Source of the DNA: Posidonia oceanica
Taxonomy: Eukaryota; Streptophyta; Magnoliopsida; Alismatales; Posidoniaceae
Length of the DNA stretch: 64,000 nucleotides
Direction of reading: 5' to 3'
Assembly (NCBI GenBank): GCA_037176725.1
Contig: JAZBRS010000014.1
Coordinates: forward strand, 74,506,501 to 74,570,500
Shown here: in pieces, positions 10,563 through 20,532 of the stretch
Layout of the letters: each line of letters begins with the position of its first letter
Numbering within the stretch: position 1 is the stretch's first letter
Notes under the pieces: model-generated
Told to the model about the DNA's origin: nothing
What the model saw: the letters and a program-made list of their open reading frames with translations, nothing else
The model's database searches: none
Position numbers and translations under genes: made by a program

Positions 10563-10911
10563 CTGTAGTAATCCCGGTGTTCAGATCGTCCATGCACATT
10601 GCCAAAGCTCGCGTGCACCGATCAGAATCAAGCTCACTATTAGCAGCTATGTCCGAGAAGAAAGACTTAACTCGAAAACATTTAAAAAAGGGAAAAGGGG
10701 AAGAAAAGAAGAAGATAAGACAAAACCGGAGTCGCCACCAAGTCTATTAGATCGGGAGACAAGGAAAATCGGGAAAATGCGTGAATAATCACGCAAAACC
10801 AAGCAAAAGATGCAATGCAAGGCAATGCAAAAGAAATGAGATGCAAATGAATGCGAATGATGTGACTCGTGCCTAGGATAAGGGCAATATGGTCATTACG
10901 GGCCAAGAGAG

Positions 10912-10970
10912 AGGGCAAGGACTCCTGTTACGTGCGGGGAAGGTGTTAGGCACCCCCGACACGCCCGAGA
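10912..10970 (-). promoter_or_regulatory. Conserved U5-type hairpin block of the element 1 LTR
   Basis: The minus strand reads CGGGCGTGTCGGGGGTGCCT then AACACCTTCCCC, then TAACAGGAGTCCTTGCCC. GGGGTG pairs with CACC across a short loop. The same block occurs in both element A LTRs near 26470-26525 and 55227-55282 with few changes, although most of the LTR has diverged. Its position a few hundred bases before the LTR end suggests a role in RNA 3' processing, termination or primer-region folding; that is inference. Confidence 0.6.
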
Positions 10971-11271
10971 ATCAGTCTTTCTAAGCTTACGCTCGCATAC
11001 GCAAGGAAATGCAGACTTTGAATGCCTAAGTGCCAATGAATGCCTATCTAAATGCTCAAAGGTGTGCTCTAAGTGATGGAATGCAATGCAAGAAAGTAAA
11101 CGTGCAGTCTAAGCGCTCAGCAACGCTGTCTATGTTCTGAACCGGGCGAAACCTGGCTCTTGAGAACTCCAGGCAGTAAGCATCACTGTCCTATATGCAA
11201 ATGCAGGCGAAAACAAAACAGCGGTGAAAACAGGCAATGCGGGCGACATGTGAGAGGAAACAACGTAAAAC

Positions 11272-12125
11272 GCGCAAAACGGTGCGAGAAGCGAAGTCGA
11301 CATGCAAAACGATACAAGAAACGAGGTAAGGCCGTAAAACAGTGCAAGAAACAAAACAAGAAGGCAGAACGGTGCGAGAAACAAAGTCGGTACGTAAAAC
11401 GGCGCAAGAACGAAGCAAGAAGGTGAAACAGTGCAAGAAACGAAGTCGGCACGCAAAACGGTGCAAGAAACAAAGCGGACAAGGAAAATGGTGCAAGAAA
11501 TAAAGTCAGGCACGTAAAACGGTGCAAGAAACAAAGTCGGGCACGCAAAACGGTGCAAGAAACAATGCGGCATGCGAAACGGTGCAAGAAACAAAGTCGG
11601 ACACGCAAAACGGTGCAAGAAACAAAGCGGGCACGCAAAACGCTGCAAGAAACAAAGCAGCACACAAAACGGTGTAAAAAACAAAGCGACACGCAAAACG
11701 GTGCGAGAAACAAAGCAGGCACGCAAAACGGTGCAAGAAACAAACCGGCACGCAAAACGCTGCGAGAAATAAAGTCGGGCACGCAAAACGGCGCAAGAAA
11801 CAAAGCGGCATACAAAATGATGCAAGAAACAAAGCGGCACGCGAAACGGTGCAAGAAACAAAATCGAGCACGCAAAACAGCGCGAGAAACAAAGCAGCAT
11901 GCAAAATGGTGTAAGAAACAAAGCGGCACGCGAAACGGTGCAAGAAACAAAGTCGGGCACGCAAAACGGTGCAAGAAACAAAGCAGCAGGCAAAACGGTG
12001 TGAGAAACAAAGCGACACGTAAAATGGTGCTAGAAACAAAGTGGGCACGCAAAACGATGCAAGAAACAAAGCGAGCACGCAAAACGATGCAAGAAACAAA
12101 GTGGCACTCAAAACGGTGCGAAAAA
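11272..12125 (-). repeat. LTR minisatellite of element 1, about 30-bp unit, roughly 28 copies
   Basis: On the plus strand the unit is close to GCACGCAAAACGGTGCAAGA followed by AACAAAGCGG or AACAAAGTCGG, giving 30-31 bp. About 28 imperfect copies run head to tail. The same unit occurs in the element A LTRs (25932-26170 and 54689-54927) in about eight copies, so it is an old part of the LTR that changed copy number. The array stays open in several frames, which produces long repetitive reading frames that are not genes. Confidence 0.9.
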
Positions 12126-12197
12126 CGGACGAAATAGAGCATGTAAAAGCCATGCAATGCGAATGATATGCAAAAGATGCTGCCGAAGTTTGAGAGG

Positions 12198-12207
12198 ACT
12201 TACCTTG
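12198..12207 (-). promoter_or_regulatory. Candidate 5' splice donor in the element 1 LTR
   Basis: The minus strand reads CAAG then GTAAGTCCTC, with the exon/intron border at 12204/12203. The same donor sequence is present in both element A LTRs (25245/25246 and 54002/54003). Conservation of an exact AAG|GTAAGT match in diverged LTRs, with a conserved acceptor just before gag, supports a leader intron. Confidence 0.5.
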
Positions 12208-15200
12208 AAAATCTGATGCCTGATCTGAAATCTGATTGGTCCATGCTGAAGAGCGCTCCGCCGGAGTCGCCCAAGTAGCTTAGTTGAGAAGATCCAATGG
12301 TCGGATCTGAAGATATCTAGACTTCAAGGCAGGAGGCCAGAACAGGAGAGAAGATAAGATCTAAGTGTAAAAGGAGCCTAAGGGTGTGCAAAACAGGTCC
12401 TCCCACGTAAATGGGAGCTAAGAGTGCTCAGGTGTGTGCGAGAGATGCCAGATGCAAGAATGCATGAATGCAATGCATGCAGAATGCAAGAAAAGACTTA
12501 GGGATGATTTTTCAAAAAACTGGGGACTTACATGCAATTTTGAAAAGATGAGGGTCCAAATGCAAGGATTTTGAAAGGTTAGAGGCTTTTATGCAAGGTT
12601 TTTGGGAAGCGGACGGCCTGAATGCAATTTTACAAAATGCAGGGTTCAAAATGCAAATTTTCAGGGTAGCCATGCATCAGAGCAAGCTTTGGAAATCGAA
12701 TGGAAAATCGCCATGCAATTTTGAAATCAATAGGGTCTGAAATGCAACTTTCCAGCAAAACAAGGTCTGAGTGGTCTGGGAAAGCAAACAGGGGCCTATG
12801 TGCAGTTTTTCAAACATGCGAGGTCAAAAATGCAATTTTATAAGCAAAATAAGCATTTAAATGCATGCTGTGCATTGATGAAGGACCTATATGCAAAAAT
12901 CAGATAATATGAGGGAAATGATGCAATGCAGTAAGAAAAAGTGAAAAATAAAACCTAAGCTAGTAGATCAGAGGATTAAATTGCAAATAAGAACAGCAAC
13001 AGGGGCCAGAAATGCAATATAGCAAGGTAAAATATAAGCATTAAATCAGATTAATATCAGTAGGACTAACATGCAATAATATAAAACAAGAGGACTGGAA
13101 TTTAAAGAAAACACTGAAGAGAAACACTGTGGAAGGACTAACATGCAATTAACTGATTTTTTATGTTTTTCATGCAATATCATAAGATTTTAATCCGGAA
13201 TTAAATGAATGATAAACGTTGGCTAGACCGGAATGCACTAAACCAGAAACAGAGACCGAAAATGCAATTTAATAACAAAATATCTTAGTAAATAGAAAAT
13301 AAATGCACAGGACAATCACAGAATGACGGCCACTGTAGCAGTTGCTACCAGCTGCCGTCGAGGGAGAATGAAGGGCGTTGGAGACGCGCTGACTGGCGGG
13401 CGATGCTCCCCGGAGGCGTGCGGAGGTTGCTGCAGCGTCAGCGACCCATGGCATGGCCTGAAACAGACCGGAGAAGACGACGGAGCTTGACAGAGAACTT
13501 TGGAGCAGACCAGTCGATCGGCGTGACGTCGGTGAGATCTGAGGACAGGGCTGTGTTCCTGAGGGATGTGCGGAGCTGGGACAACCGACGGAAGGGAGTT
13601 CTGCTGACCGGAGCGGCAAGGCAAGCCCGGGGCTCACCGGAGAAGACGCAGGCGCTGTCGACTGCTCGGGAGTGCTGGGAACTGGTCAGTGGAGTGCTCC
13701 GGAGCTTCCTGGGTGCTTGGAAAGGAGCTTTGCAGGCCGGCGCGAGAAATGAGTGTTTTGGGTTCACTGCAAGACGCCGAAGGTGGGAGTGGTGATGTGC
13801 TGCCCTCTGGATCAGTTGGAAGGCTCAGGCGAGCTTCTAGGGGTCGGGTGAGGGTGTATGGATGCTTGGAAAGGTCGGTGGTGGACTGGGTTGGAAGATA
13901 GGTCTCTGGGCTAATTTCTGGTGAAGTTGGCTGCAGGTGTTTGAAGTGGATGGCTCCGGCTGTGGTGGGGGTTAGAGCTGAAACTCAGGTTGGTTGGAGA
14001 GCTGGAGTTCTAGGGAGTTCAGTGGTGGAGTTTGGAAGGATTCGATGGGCTGTAGAGTTGGGAATTTTGGAGAAGGGTGAGTTGGGTTGCTGCTGGAATT
14101 CTAGGTGGTTCGGGGGTGATTACTAGGTGGAATTGGGTGAGGAATGGGGGGCTGAAGTGGTGGAGTTCTGGGTGAGATTGGGGGGCAAATTTGGAGAGAT
14201 CCTGAAGGTATTTTTGGGGTCTGAATGGAGTCGGATGAAGAGGAGAAAAAATGTGGTTTTTTCAGTGAAACAACGGGGGATTCTCCGGTCTCTCTCGCTC
14301 TGGTGGCACAAGGGAGAAAGCTCGGAGGTTCTGGGTGCTTGAGGGGGTGTATTCTGGTGAGTAGCTACTGGCTTCTATTCATTTTCATCTGCAGGTCTGG
14401 CTGCCATTAATGGCCCGGAGAGGTAATGATAGGAGCTTGCAGGCGCACGGGAGGAGGGCGGTGCACGCCGGTCCGGCCCAGGCAGAGGTCGTGCGGCGCG
14501 CAAGGACGGTCAGACATGAGATGATGTGTTGTCGATCCTGGGATGCTGCTGGCAGAGAAAAAAGAAGAAGAAGAAAACCAGAGGGAGGAGAAGGAGAGGA
14601 AGAAGGAGGGAAGGAGGAGGTTTTGTTCGCGTGGGCCAGACCTTGCGCGGGGATTTAAAAAAAGGAAAAAAGAAGGAGAGGAAGGGATTGGTGGGCTGGA
14701 CCAGAGGAGAGGAGAAAAAAATAAAAAGGAAGAAGGAGGAAAGGAGGAAGGGAAAAAGAGGAAGAAGGAGAAGGAGAAAATTAGAATTAAGAAAGATTTG
14801 AAAATGTTTATAAAGAAGTTGTTTTTAAGTTAGGATTTTTAATTAAGTTTTTTAAAGGTTGTTTTTTAAATTAATTAAGGTTAGAAAGAGTTTTAGTTTT
14901 GATTTAAGTTTTTAGGAATTAAGTTTTCTTTAAATTATTTTTGATTTGGTTTTAATACTTGTCAAAAATTTTTAATTGTTTTTTTTTTAGTTAAGTTTTC
15001 CTCGTTAAGTTTTTAATTGAGTGTTGGGATTTTTAATTAGGCTTCTTAATGGGTTGTTTTTTAATTAGTTAGGAGGAGTTTTAGTCTCTTAGTTTTTGGG
15101 ATTTTTCTCTAAGTCTTTTATAAATTGCTTTGTGATTTTGTTTGTTAAATTCTTTTAATATTTTTTAGTTAAGTTTCTTTTGTTAAGCTTTTTCTTTTTT

Positions 15201-16301
15201 CCTTTTTCTCTTTTAGTTAAGTTTTTTCTTTTTAGGCTTGCATTAGGTGTTAATTGTTTCTTTTAAATTTGTTAAGTTGAGCTTTTTTCTTAATTACTTG
15301 TCTTAGTATTCTTAATTGTTTTCTTCTTTTTTAGGATTTGTTTTTTATTATTTTTAATGAGGTTTTTACTTTTGGTTTGTTTTGATTATATTTTGGTTTT
15401 TTTACTTGATTTTATAGCATTTTCTTTTGTTTGTTTTGTATTTTTTAGATTGCATTCTTAATTTCCTTTTTTAGTTGGATTCAATTAGGTTTTGTTTTTA
15501 ATTATTTGTTTAAGTTTTTAATTACTTCTTTTTAGGATTTTGATTTGTTTCTCTTTTGTTTTAGAGTTTTAAAGTTTTTTTAATGTTTTTAAAAGGTTTT
15601 TTAAGGATTAGGTGGAAGAAAGGAAATGAAAAAGTAAAGTTGGAAATAAAGGGAGAAATGGAGGAGGAAAGGAGAAGGAGAGGAGTTGAAAGGAAATAGT
15701 TTTTTGAAAATCAAGGAAAATGGTAAAAATAAGATAAAAATAGGAATAAGATTGAGAACAGATAGGAACACAAGGGGGGCCCACAGCCAAGCAAAAAAGA
15801 GGGAGAAAAGGGGGGAAAAGGAAGGGGGATAATCAGGAGAGAGAGAGAGGAGAGAGAAAAGAATAATCTAGGAGAGAGAAAAGGATAATTTGGGCAAAAG
15901 GAGGGTTTAAAGGTTTTGAAAATGGGTGAATTTTGGTGGGTGTGTAGTCTAGGGTCTCTAGTCTTGCTCCTAGAGTTTTGGTTTGGTTTTGAGAAGGTTT
16001 TGGAAGGGTTTTGAGGTGTAGAAAAGGGATAGTTTTATCTAAGTTTTCTGGGGTTCTTGGGAGTAGTTTTGATTTGAAATTTTGAGGACTCTTTGGTGGG
16101 TTTGCTAAGTTAGGAAGGGTGAGTTTTCCTATGGTTTTTGGGTAGTTTTTGGGTTCAGGAAAGGGGTGTAATCTTAGGTTGAGTTTGCACTTGTTTTGAG
16201 GGGAAAGAAGAAAGGAAAGGTGTGGGTTTGGACCTAGGTTTGGGTTCAGAAGCCACCAGAAGATTTCAATTGATTCAGCCTGTCAAAATGAGGTGTCAAC
16301 A

Positions 16302-16489
16302 GCAGGGATCCCAGCGGTTAACGTTGAACACGCCAGTTCACGCGTATAACACATCTGATATAAGGAGTATTCTGAACTTCAATTTTATTTAATAAAAAGC
16401 ATGAAGATTTGATAGAAAGAGGGAAGCAGCCAAAGAAAAATAAAATACGACTTTATTGATGATTAAAGATAAAATATTGATTACAATTT
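16302..16489. other. Flank between element 1 LTR and the antisense pseudogene
   Basis: This is short AT-rich sequence with AGCGGTTAACGTTGAACACG just outside the LTR at about 16313-16332. The reverse complement of that motif resembles the 28 bases immediately before the element A LTR at 20505-20532. I see no gene here. Confidence 0.5.
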
Positions 16490-17855
16490 TTACTTCTTCG
16501 CAGGAAACTCAATGAATAAATTGGGCTTCACCCCCTCGTACCAAACATCATGGGTAGCGTTGGAGATGGCTGCACGGTCCACATTCAGGTTATCCCATGA
16601 AGAAAGGACACGACTCCGTCCTCTTCCATCCCAGATGCCAGCGTGAAAATAAACTTGAGCAATATCTCCATGGGTGTCCCTCAGGCGTGGAAGGATCATA
16701 TCCGAGAAACAAGGCATGGGAGGTATATCCTAAGGAATGCCCAACATAGAAAAGTAGCGTTAGGGGTTGTACCACACAAATTCTATTGCCCCAACAAGTG
16801 TCAATAAATACTCGGGATTATATGCTATCCGAAATGTTGAGAGGTGGTTGAAGAAATCAATCTGAGGCTTAACCTCACATATGTAGAACCTATGAACATA
16901 CTCCTCGAGGGGAAGACCAGCATCAAGAGCAGGAAGCAGAATATGCTCATCCAGCCACCGCGGAACCAGAAAAGGCGACCCAAAAAATGGCCCACCGAGG
17001 CAAGCACTGGATAAACCCCGAACGGTGAAAGCCAGCACAGACTGACTCAAACTTTTCTCTGGATTGCGGACGCTCATGCACATAAGTTCAGCATTATATT
17101 CACTAATGGTTAAAGCCTCGTTTGGGAAGAGCACCAGCCCACCAATCAAAATAAAGATGCACTCCAAGCAAGAGGCTTCTGAACGAATGTTGTCCCGCTA
17201 CTTTGAAAAGAATTTCCACAAAGAAGCGAGGTTGATACAGCCATCCAGCACCAAATCCTCTGGGACAATGACGGAGCCAAAGATGCGTTTAAGGAGAGAA
17301 AAGGACCCTACCACCCATGTTGGCAAGAGATACGCATCCCTAGAATAAATGGAAGGATCAGCTTGTCGAGTGCCCAATAAAGCACTTACCTCCTCTAGAA
17401 GAATAGTAAGCTCCCTTGCAGAGGTGAAGAATGTATGAGTAAGGGGGTTCCATAGCCCACAAAGGCCAAAGAGCGTGTTCCAGTCAATGGGCTGCCGCAG
17501 TCACCGGAGGATTTGACAGAAGCCAACCTCCTCCAATTGTTCTCGGTACCTCTTTAATGTCCAAGTACGGAAATTTTGGACCCAATCCAATTGGTAGGCC
17601 TTACCATCCCAATTGCTATTTGAAGAAGCTAGAGGCTACGAAAGAGAAAAAAGAAGAAGGAAAAGATCGGTATAGAAAAAAACAAAGATTCACTAGATGA
17701 TTAGGCATGGCCTCTAACCGAAGTTGCGTTTGGTCGGAAGGAGAAGAAAAGTTGGCTACTTTGAAAGCGTGACGAGGAATCTCGCTCAAATCCATGAGAA
17801 CAGTTGCAATTCTCCCACAAATAGCAGAAAAAAAAAGAAAAGAAGAGAGATTCAC
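16490..17855 (-). pseudogene. Plant-mobile-domain-like (PMD/DUF7745-like) pseudogene
   Basis: On the minus strand one frame from about 17637 to 16490 reads as a single protein of about 380 residues. Recognisable parts are WDGKAYQLDWVQNFRTWTLK, then WNTLFGLCGLWNPLTHTFF, then ARELTILLEEVSALLGTRQ, and the end NLFIEFPAKK. The pattern WNP-x-THTF followed by LTI-x-LEEVSALLG is typical of plant mobile domain proteins, found in transposable elements and their domesticated relatives. The frame is broken by TGA at about 17510 (probably from CGA) and by TAG, TAA and TAG further on. A pyrimidine tract ending TTTCGTAG near 17638 looks like a splice acceptor. A possible first exon begins with ATG at 17795 (MDLSEIPRHAFKVANF). 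Its position upstream of tandem arrays and a polypurine tract, in antisense, matches the extra reading frames of Tat elements. It could instead be an unrelated captured gene. Confidence 0.6.
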
Positions 17856-18160
17856 TTGTGTTTTTCAAATCAAAGGCAAGGAGGGGGGTTAATATAGGCC
17901 ATGGTGCCCTCACAAGAAAGGAAACAATTGATAAATTAGAGATTTATTGCCGGATTGGTGATATCAAGGAAGGAAAGAAAGGCAGTCTGTCTCGAGACGT
18001 TAAACGCAGTCTCTGGGCCATTCAACGTTAAACACAGGAATACACGCGTTCAACGTTGGACACTTCAAATCAAGCGTTCAACGCTTCAGAGCAAAGAAAA
18101 AGGGAAATCCAGAACCCCAGAGCATAACTGGGCAAACAAAGCCAATGCTATTTGAAGACG
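17856..18160. other. Spacer with clustered AACGTT palindromic words
   Basis: No gene is visible. Between 17996 and 18090 the plus strand holds GACGTTAAACGCAGTC, TTCAACGTTAAACACAG, GCGTTCAACGTTGGACAC and GCGTTCAACGCTTCAG, i.e. four near-palindromic words around AACGTT or AACGCT within 95 bp. The same kind of word occurs at 16313-16332 and 20486-20520. Confidence 0.5.
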
Positions 18161-19035
18161 TGTCCTTTAAATTCCTTGTTCGACCCCCTCGGACAATCCC
18201 CCTGGCCGTGTCTTTCAATTCGACTCCCTTAGGCAATCCCCTGGGCAGTGTCTTTTAAATTTCCTGTTCGACCCCCTCGGGCAATCTCCCTGGCCGTGTC
18301 TTTCAAATTCGACCCCCTTGGGCAATCCTCCTGGCCGTATCTTTCAATTCGACCCCCTCGGGCAATCCCCTTGACTGTGTCTTTCAATTCGACCCCCTTG
18401 GGCAACCCCCTGGGCAGTGTCTTTTAAATTTCGTATTCGACCCCCTCGGGCAATCCCCCTGGCCGTGTCTTCTAGATCGACCCCCTTGGGCAACCCCCTA
18501 GGCCGTGTCTTTTAAATCTCCTGTTCGACCCCCTCGGGCAATCCCCCTGGCTGTGTCTTTCAGTTCGACCCCCTTGGGCAACCCCCTAGGCAATGTCTTT
18601 TAAATTTCCTGTTCGACCCCCTCAGGCAATCCCCCTAGCCATGTCTTTCAAATTCAACCCCCTCGGGCAATCCCCGTGGTCGTGTCTTTCAATTCGACCC
18701 CCTCGGGCAATCCCCTTGGTCGTGTCTTTCAATTCGACCTCCTTGGGCAAACCCCTGAGCAATGTCTTTTAAATTTCCTATTCGACCCCCTTGGGCAATC
18801 CCCCTAGCCGTGTCTTCCAGATCGACCCCCTTGAGCAACCCCCTAGGCCGTGTCTTTTAAATCTCCTGTTCGACCCCCTTGGGCAATCCCCCTGGCCGTG
18901 TCTTTCAGTTCGACCCCCTTGGGCAACCCCCCCTAGGTAGTGTCTTTTAAATTTCCTGTTCGACCCCCTTGGGCAATTCCCTTGGCCGTGTCTTTCAGTT
19001 CGATACCCTCGGCAACCCCCTAGGCCGTGTCCTTA
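18160..19035 (+). repeat. Tandem repeat, 40/48-bp unit
   Basis: About twenty copies of a unit close to GTGTCTTTCAATTCGACCCC then CTCGGGCAATCCCCTTGGCC (40 bp) alternate with a longer form having GTGTCTTTTAAATTTCCTGT before TCGACC (48 bp). Copies differ by many single-base changes, so the array is not recent. A shorter block of the same family lies at 19775-19990. The array lies upstream of a polypurine tract, consistent with a Tat-element 3' untranslated region. Confidence 0.9.
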
Positions 19036-19039
19036 TTGT

Positions 19040-19560
19040 ACCCCGAAGCACAACTGGGTAAACAAAGCAAACAATATTAATGGACCCATCGTTCACTAAT
19101 TCACGGGTCATAAGATGACGGTCTCTATCGAGAATGTAGGCAACATTCGATGAAAGGATACCTGATTTTGACAAATAAAGCCAACGGTATTAGTGGACCC
19201 ATCGTTCACTAATTCACAGGTCATAAGATGACGGTCGCTATCGAGAATGTAGGCAACATTCGATGAAAGGATACCTAATTTTGACAAATAAAGCCAACGG
19301 TATTAGTGGACCCATTGTTCACTAATTCACGGGTCATAAGTGATGGTCCCTGTCGAGAATGTAGACTACATTCGATGAAAAGACACCCGATTATAACAAA
19401 TAAATCCAACGCAACTAGTAGAGAAGAGGTCAACCCCATTTGCCCAACACCTGGGAGCATCATGGACCTCTCGCTCACCAACCTGTGTATCATAAGACGA
19501 TGGTCCCTGTGGAGAGTGTAGGCTACACTCGATGAAAGGACACTTGACTATGACAAATTG
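19040..19560 (+). repeat. Tandem repeat, about 116-bp unit, four to five copies
   Basis: The unit contains GACAAATAAAGCCAACGGTA, then TTAGTGGACCCATCGTTCAC, then CACGGGTCATAAGATGACGG and a GAGAATGTAGGCAACATTCG segment. Clear starts are near 19052, 19168, 19283 and 19396, so the spacing is 113-116 bp. The last copy is longer and more diverged. TGTAG(G/A)C(A/T)ACATTCG contains the inverted pair GAATGT and ACATTC. Confidence 0.88.
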
Positions 19561-19774
19561 CATTCATGCATGTGTCAGTTTGCTTTAGGTAATGAAAAAA
19601 ATTCTTGAGCCAACCTAGTATACAAATCAAAGCCGGTAATGATGGAGGAACCTCATTATCTAGGGTCATGCATTACATATCATGATCACCTCCCATGCAT
19701 TTCCGCCAGCACGCATCCATGCATAGCGCATTACATTGCATTCGCGTTGAGTGGTCGTCGAAGACATTTGCTAC
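19561..19774. other. Spacer between tandem arrays, rich in CATGCA words
   Basis: No gene is visible. The sequence has repeated CATGCA and GCATTACAT words (for example near 19564, 19670, 19695 and 19718). It separates the 116-bp array from a second block of the 40-bp family. Confidence 0.5.
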
Positions 19775-19990
19775 CCATCTTTTAGTTTGACCCCCTCGGG
19801 CAATCTCCTTGGCCTTGTCTTTTAGTTTGACCCCCGCGGGCAACCCCCATGGCCGTGTCTTTTAATTTGACTCCCTCGGGCAACCCCCGTGGCCGTGTCT
19901 TTTAGTTTAACCCCCTCGGGCAACCCCTATGGCCATGTCTTTTAGTCTGACCCCCTCGGGCAACGCCCTTGGCCGTGTCTCTTCATCCGA
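19775..19990 (+). repeat. Second block of the 40-bp tandem repeat
   Basis: Five copies of the 40-bp form (GTGTCTTTTAGTTTGACCCC then CTCGGGCAACCCCCGTGGCC) run head to tail. They match the family at 18160-19035 but without the 48-bp variant. The split suggests the 116-bp array expanded or inserted inside an older 40-bp array. Confidence 0.85.
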
Positions 19991-20113
19991 CCCTCATTGT
20001 GTCTCGTCCAAGCCTGTTGGCAGCAGGCATTGGATTTCTTTTAGAAACCTTGGGTAGTGCCACACAGGGGTATTGTCTCACCTTGTAGCTAGCTTTGTGC
20101 TGAAGCCATCTTC
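19991..20113 (+). other. End of 3' untranslated region of the third element
   Basis: No gene or repeat is visible here. The sequence leads directly into the polypurine tract. Confidence 0.4.
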
Positions 20114-20127
20114 AAGGAGGGGCAATC
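20114..20127 (+). promoter_or_regulatory. Polypurine tract of the third element
   Basis: AAGGAGGGGCAATC lies directly before a TATAGACACCCCG sequence that looks like an LTR start with its second base changed from G to A. The element A polypurine tract (AGGGAGGGGCATC, 49259-49271) has the same form and the same position. Confidence 0.7.
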
Positions 20128-20532
20128 TATAGACACCCCGTTTTGGCACTCCCCTCATTGTAGTGAAACCTCTTTGCACCATATCATGCTCAGTTCACCT
20201 CTAATGGCCCTCTTCTCGATCTAAGCTCTCTCATTCAAGCCAAATGCATATCGTGGGTGTTGGAAGAGTATTTCCCAGCATCCTACGTTGGACGCAGGGT
20301 ATTAGCCATTTAACAACTCTACAAAACTGTTGCCAGATCAACCCATTTCATAAATGCATTTTAATCCCCAAGTCACAACATGGTCTTCGTGCCCTTAAGG
20401 AGTCCTTTATTTAACTTTAAATAACAGTAATTTGAGTCCCCATAATTTCTTGGCCAAATTTGGAAGGTGGACTGCCTGGGTGTGTTAAACGTTGGTATCC
20501 CTGCGTTTAACATTAAACGCTGGATTACCAAC
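20128..20532 (+). repeat. LTR fragment of the third element, cut by element A
   Basis: It starts TATAGACACCCCGTTTTGGC, related to the TGTAGACACC starts of the other LTRs, and runs into the left end of element A at 20533. Beyond the first 20 bases it does not visibly resemble the LTRs of elements 1 and A, so it is a different family. The last bases before element A are TTAAACGCTGGATTACCAAC. Confidence 0.6.

Larger units (their letters stand above)
1..16301 (-). mobile_element. Element 1: decayed autonomous-type Tat/Ogre-like Ty3/gypsy LTR retrotransposon, 3' end beyond window
   Basis: Read on the minus strand, the element runs 5' LTR (16301 to 10564), tRNA-Arg primer site (10562-10545), leader, gag (from 9230), protease, RT, degenerate RNase H, archaeal-type RNase H and integrase (ending at 448). 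The second RNase H between RT domain and integrase is a hallmark of the Tat lineage. The long LTR and the lack of a chromodomain after integrase agree. From 8541 to 448 all coding blocks share one frame and are separated only by single nonsense codons; gag upstream of about 8540 is in another frame, so one frameshift is present. The 3' LTR is outside the window, so insertion age cannot be read. The element is a pseudogene now, but the catalytic residues of protease, RT, second RNase H and integrase are still visible. Confidence 0.93.
10564..16301 (-). repeat. 5' LTR of element 1 (5738 bp)
   Basis: On the minus strand it begins TGTTGACACCTCATTTTGAC at 16301 and ends with CA at 10565-10564, next to the primer site. 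The first several hundred bases align with the element A LTR (shared GACAGGCTGAATCAAT, CCATAGGAAAAC and neighbouring AC-rich text). From start to end it holds a C/T- and A/C-rich part (16300-15600), an A-rich stretch on the minus strand (15600-14800), a pyrimidine tract (14800-14560), a GC-rich segment (14500-13320), a long stretch with recurring TGCATTT and GTCC words (13300-12480), a splice-donor-like site (12204), a minisatellite (12125-11272), and a conserved hairpin block near 10912-10970. I see no convincing TATA box. Short reading frames are not conserved with the element A LTR. Confidence 0.88.
16302..20532 (+). mobile_element. Truncated 3' part of a third Tat-lineage element
   Basis: This segment sits between the outward-facing LTR starts of element 1 (16301) and element A (20533). 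It contains, left to right, an antisense pseudogene with a plant-mobile-domain-like protein, two tandem-repeat families, a polypurine tract (20114-20127) and the first 405 bp of an LTR (20128 on). Antisense extra reading frames, tandem arrays and a polypurine tract upstream of the 3' LTR are the known layout of Tat-element 3' regions. Element A appears to have inserted into its LTR, and element 1 probably cut its left side. No gag-pol of this third element is in the window. Confidence 0.65.

Noticed and set aside
11183..12157. Long Cys/Phe-rich reading frames (up to 324 residues) in the element 1 LTR
   Set aside because: They are produced by the 30-bp minisatellite, which is open in several frames at once on both strands.
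14526..14833. Lys/Glu/Arg-rich plus-strand frames near the purine tract of the element 1 LTR
   Set aside because: They reflect a purine-rich simple-sequence strand; no conserved domain is seen.
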